Below, in pieces: positions 4,331 to 6,659 of a DNA stretch of 6,659 bases (its first letter is position 1; each line of letters opens with the position of its first letter). This DNA comes from Acidobacteriota bacterium (GTDB taxonomy: Bacteria; Acidobacteriota; Vicinamibacteria; Vicinamibacterales; UBA2999): NCBI GenBank assembly GCA_013140955.1, contig JABFRY010000244.1:1-6659 (forward strand). Reading direction: 5' to 3'. A model generated the notes under the pieces. The model did not search any database. It was given only the letters and a program-made list of their open reading frames with translations, and was not told where the DNA came from. A program made the translations under genes and the position numbers.

Positions 4331-6355
4331 ATGACCACCGCCCGCACACCGGCCAGCCACCTGCTCGCCCCCGCCGCCGTGATGGCAGTGGTGGTGCTCA
4401 TGATCGTGCCGCTGCCGGCGATCATCCTCGACCTGCTGCTCTCGGTGGACATCGGCCTCGCGATGGTGCTGCTGCTCACCGCCATCTACGTCAAGAGCCC
4501 GTCGGAGTTCTCGGTCTTCCCGTCGCTGCTCCTGCTGCTCACCCTGCTGCGTCTGTCGTTGAACGTGGCCTCCACCCGGCTCGTGCTGATGGAGGGCCAG
4601 GACGGGGAGTCGGCGGCCGGGGCGGTGATCATGGCCTTCGGGCAGTTCGTCGTCGGGGGAAACTTCGTCGTCGGCGTCGTGATCTTCCTGGTCCTGATCG
4701 CCATCCAGTTCATCGTCATCAACCACGGCGCGGTGCGCATCTCGGAAGTCACCGCCCGGTTCACCCTCGACGCGATGCCCGGCCGGCAGATGGCGGTGGA
4801 CGCCGACCTGAACGCGGGCATCATCGACGAGCACGAGGCCAGGACCCGCCGGGAGCGGATCCGCCGCGAGGCCGACTTCTACGGCTCGATGGATGGTGCC
4901 ATCCGCTTCACTCAGCGCGATGCGCTGGCCGCCATCCTGATCACGGGCGTGAACATCGTGGCCGGGCTCATCATCGGCGTGCTGCAGCACGGGCTCGACC
5001 TGGCCACCGCCGCCCGCACCTACACCATCCTGACGGTGGGTGAGGGCCTGGTCACGGCCATCCCGGCGCTGCTCGTCTCGATGGCCGGCGGCCTCATCAC
5101 CACGCGGGCGGCGTCCGACGCGAACCTGGGCGAGGAAGTGGCCACACAGCTCTTCGCGCGGCCGCGTCCGCTGGCCATCGGCGCCGCGGTCCTGACCTCG
5201 CTGGCGCTGATTCCCGGTCTGCCGAAGGTCTCGTTCCTCACCGTGGCCGCCATCCTGGCCGGCGCCGCCTACGCGGTGCGCACGCGTCCGGAGGCGCCGG
5301 TCGAGGCGTCCGATGCCGCGCCCCAGCCCGAGCTGCCGGAGCCGGTCACCGGCGTCGACCCGCTCAGTGTGGAGGTGGGCTACGCCCTGGTGTCGCTGGT
5401 CGACGAGAAGCAGGGCGGCACGCTCCTCAGCCGTGTCCGCGCCATCCGCCGGCAGATCGCCACCGAAACCGGTCTCATCGTGGCGCCCGTCCGCATCGCC
5501 GACAACCTGCAGCTGGGCCCGCGGACCTACAGCATTCTGATCAAGGGCGTCGAGGTGGCGCGGGGCGACCTGTTCCCGGACCGGCTGCTCGCGATCAACC
5601 CGGGCACGGCCACCGGCGCCCTCGACGGCGTGCAGACCAAGGAACCCGCTTTCGGCCTGCCGGCCACGTGGGTCCCGCAGGAACAGCGCGACGTGGCGGG
5701 TGCCGCCGGCTTCACCGTCGTGGACCCGACCACCGCGCTCTCGACACACCTGTCGGAGACGATTCGCAACTTCCTCCCCGAGCTCCTCAGCCGCCAGCAG
5801 GTGAAGGAGATGCTCGACACGGTGGCGCAGACCTCCCCGAAGCTGGTGGAGGAGCTGGTGCCGAAGCTCGTGTCGGTCGGCGACGTGCAGCGGGTGCTGC
5901 GGCAGCTGCTGCGCGAGCGCGTGCCGGTGCGCGACCTGGTGACCATCCTCGAGGCGCTGGCCGACGCGGCCGCGGTCACCAAGGACTTCGATGCCATCAC
6001 CGAGGCGGTGCGGAGCGCCATCGGCCGGGCCATCTGCAAGCCGTATCAGAACGACAAGGGCGAGCTGTCGGTCATCGGGGTCACCCCCTCGCTCGAGGAG
6101 CGCCTGATGGCCTCGCTCGTCAAGACCGACCAGGGCACGATGCTCGCGCTCGACCCGCAGCAGGCCCAGACCATCGCCGGACGCATCGGCCGCGCCGTGG
6201 AGCAGGCGATGGCACAGCCCGTGCTCTTGTGTTCGCCGGCACTGCGGCCGCACATGTGGCGCCTGTTCGCGCGGGTGCTCCCGCACCTCGGCGTGCTCTC
6301 GCATGCGGAGGTTCCCGCGCACGTAAGGGTCGTGCCGGTCGCGACGCTGGACTGA
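4331..6355 (+). CDS. flhA: Flagellar export protein FlhA (FHIPEP family)
   Basis: FlhA forms the nonameric ring that couples proton flow to export and receives substrates and chaperones. The product is 674 residues, slightly under the usual 690-700 owing to a short N-terminus. The membrane part (about 10-315) includes LLRLSLNVASTRLVLMEG and GGNFVVGVVIF. The FHIPEP signature spans Arg136 to Asp159 (R-I-S-E-V-T-A-R-F, then D-A-M-P-G-R-Q-M), followed by ADFYGSMDGA. A Pro/Glu-rich linker (about 317-340) leads to the cytoplasmic domain, with EVGYAL, RTYSILIKGVEVARGD, AINPGTATG, DPAFGL-like KEPAFGLPATW and RDLVTILEALAD. Two usual Lys positions are Arg: Arg152 in the signature and Arg192 in the loop, aligned by eye to Lys163 and Lys203 of enteric FlhA. 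Asp147, Asp188 and Asp197 are retained. The start is chosen by ribosome site and homology. flhF follows after one base. Confidence 0.97.
   Translation: MTTARTPASHLLAPAAVMAVVVLMIVPLPAIILDLLLSVDIGLAMVLLLTAIYVKSPSEFSVFPSLLLLLTLLRLSLNVASTRLVLMEGQDGESAAGAVIMAFGQFVVGGNFVVGVVIFLVLIAIQFIVINHGAVRISEVTARFTLDAMPGRQMAVDADLNAGIIDEHEARTRRERIRREADFYGSMDGAIRFTQRDALAAILITGVNIVAGLIIGVLQHGLDLATAARTYTILTVGEGLVTAIPALLVSMAGGLITTRAASDANLGEEVATQLFARPRPLAIGAAVLTSLALIPGLPKVSFLTVAAILAGAAYAVRTRPEAPVEASDAAPQPELPEPVTGVDPLSVEVGYALVSLVDEKQGGTLLSRVRAIRRQIATETGLIVAPVRIADNLQLGPRTYSILIKGVEVARGDLFPDRLLAINPGTATGALDGVQTKEPAFGLPATWVPQEQRDVAGAAGFTVVDPTTALSTHLSETIRNFLPELLSRQQVKEMLDTVAQTSPKLVEELVPKLVSVGDVQRVLRQLLRERVPVRDLVTILEALADAAAVTKDFDAITEAVRSAIGRAICKPYQNDKGELSVIGVTPSLEERLMASLVKTDQGTMLALDPQQAQTIAGRIGRAVEQAMAQPVLLCSPALRPHMWRLFARVLPHLGVLSHAEVPAHVRVVPVATLD
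6210..6225 (+). promoter_or_regulatory. Weak candidate: internal sigma-54 site within flhA, upstream of flhF
   Basis: TGGCACAGCCCGTGCT has GG (6211-6212) and GC (6223-6224) ten bases apart and matches the RpoN consensus except at two defined positions. A start near 6236 would lie about 120 bases ahead of flhF. However, the bases encode the conserved FlhA segment M-A-Q-P-V-L-L, so the match may be a by-product of protein coding. Confidence 0.25.
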
Positions 6356-6356
6356 C

Positions 6357-6659
6357 ATGCATCTCAAGCGATATCAACGGAAAACGGTCAAGGAGGCGCT
6401 CCGCGCCGCCCGCGAGGAACTGGGCCCGGACGCCATCGTCCTGTCCACGCGCGAGGTGAGCGCCGGCGGACTCCAGGGCCTGCTGGGCCTGCGCCTGGTG
6501 GAGCTGACGGCGGCGGCCGAGCGCCTGCCGGCGTCGGAAGACCGACACGCGCGACAGCGCCCCGTCGCTGTCCGTGCGGCCGACGAGATCGCGGCGCGTC
6601 TGGCGGCCGCGGGCCTCGATGCCGACCTGGCCCGCGATGTCGCCCGCGCCGTCCCGACC
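6357..6659 (+). CDS. flhF: Flagellar SRP-type GTPase FlhF, N-terminal part (3' end outside window)
   Basis: FlhF is a GTPase related to Ffh and FtsY that recruits early basal-body parts and sets the site and number of flagella, usually with FlhG. The 101 residues seen run open to the window edge. The opening matches FlhF: M-H-L-K-R-Y-Q, then V-K-E-A-L-R-A-A-R-E-E-L-G-P-D-A-I-V-L-S-T-R (11-32), then a Gly-rich turn and L-V-E-L-T-A-A (47-53). After a short charged linker (about 55-75) comes DEIAARLAAAGLDADLARDV (76-95), like the start of the helical N domain. The GTP-binding G domain is beyond the window. The linker is much shorter than in typical FlhF B domains. ATG 6357 begins one base after the flhA stop with no strong ribosome site, implying coupling to flhA. 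Confidence 0.88.
   Translation, partial: MHLKRYQRKTVKEALRAAREELGPDAIVLSTREVSAGGLQGLLGLRLVELTAAAERLPASEDRHARQRPVAVRAADEIAARLAAAGLDADLARDVARAVPT

Noticed and set aside
1248..4349. Very long antisense open frame of 1033 codons on the - strand
   Set aside because: It runs opposite fliO through flhB, all firmly identified. The translation is a low-information mix of His, Arg, Asp, Glu and Gly, the usual mirror of GC-rich codons with G/C third positions. No domain is recognisable.
4058..6367. Long antisense open frame of 769 codons on the - strand opposite flhA
   Set aside because: Same cause: the mirror of flhA codon bias. Composition is dominated by Arg, His, Asp, Gln and Gly, with no recognisable family.
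5668..6459. 263-codon + strand frame spanning the flhA-flhF junction
   Set aside because: Out of phase with both flhA and flhF, each of which has recognisable conserved blocks across this stretch. Composition is Arg/Ala/Gly-rich.

Overview
The window is a GC-rich segment of a bacterial flagellar gene cluster, with every gene on the + strand. It encodes most of the flagellar type III export gate. In order it holds the 3' end of fliK, a 165-base non-coding region, then fliL, fliN, fliO, fliP, fliQ, fliR, flhB, flhA and the 5' end of flhF. No mobile element, RNA gene, CRISPR array or non-flagellar gene was seen. Strong G/C third-position bias and a GG-N10-GC promoter upstream of fliL suggest a GC-rich Gram-negative bacterium that uses RpoN (sigma-54) for flagellar genes. 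An acidobacterium or a deltaproteobacterium-like lineage would fit, but the sequence does not settle the taxon.

Layout: positions 1-306 are the conserved C-terminal domain of the hook-length ruler FliK. Positions 307-471 form the only real gap. It contains a three-copy 8-bp motif at exact 18-bp spacing (330-373), a 10-bp direct repeat at 11-bp period (386-406), a good sigma-54 -24/-12 promoter (418-433) and a short hairpin at the predicted transcript 5' end (444-462). From 472 to the window's end the genes are packed with overlaps or gaps of no more than 20 bases, so they probably form one translationally coupled operon read from that promoter.

Function: FliL supports the stator, and FliN is part of the C-ring switch and a chaperone docking site. 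FliP, FliQ and FliR form the export gate core, assembled with help from FliO. FlhB switches substrate specificity by self-cleavage at NPTH, in response to the FliK ruler encoded just upstream. FlhA is the export motor/receptor ring. FlhF is the SRP-type GTPase that sets flagellar position and number.

The gene content is conventional. The points worth a second look are the regulatory architecture before fliL, the absence of fliM between fliL and fliN, and some protein-level departures: FliP with no signal peptide and a reduced methionine gasket, FlhA with Arg at two usual Lys positions, FlhB with EGNA in place of the usual EGDP, and FlhF with a very short linker. No previously undescribed system was found.
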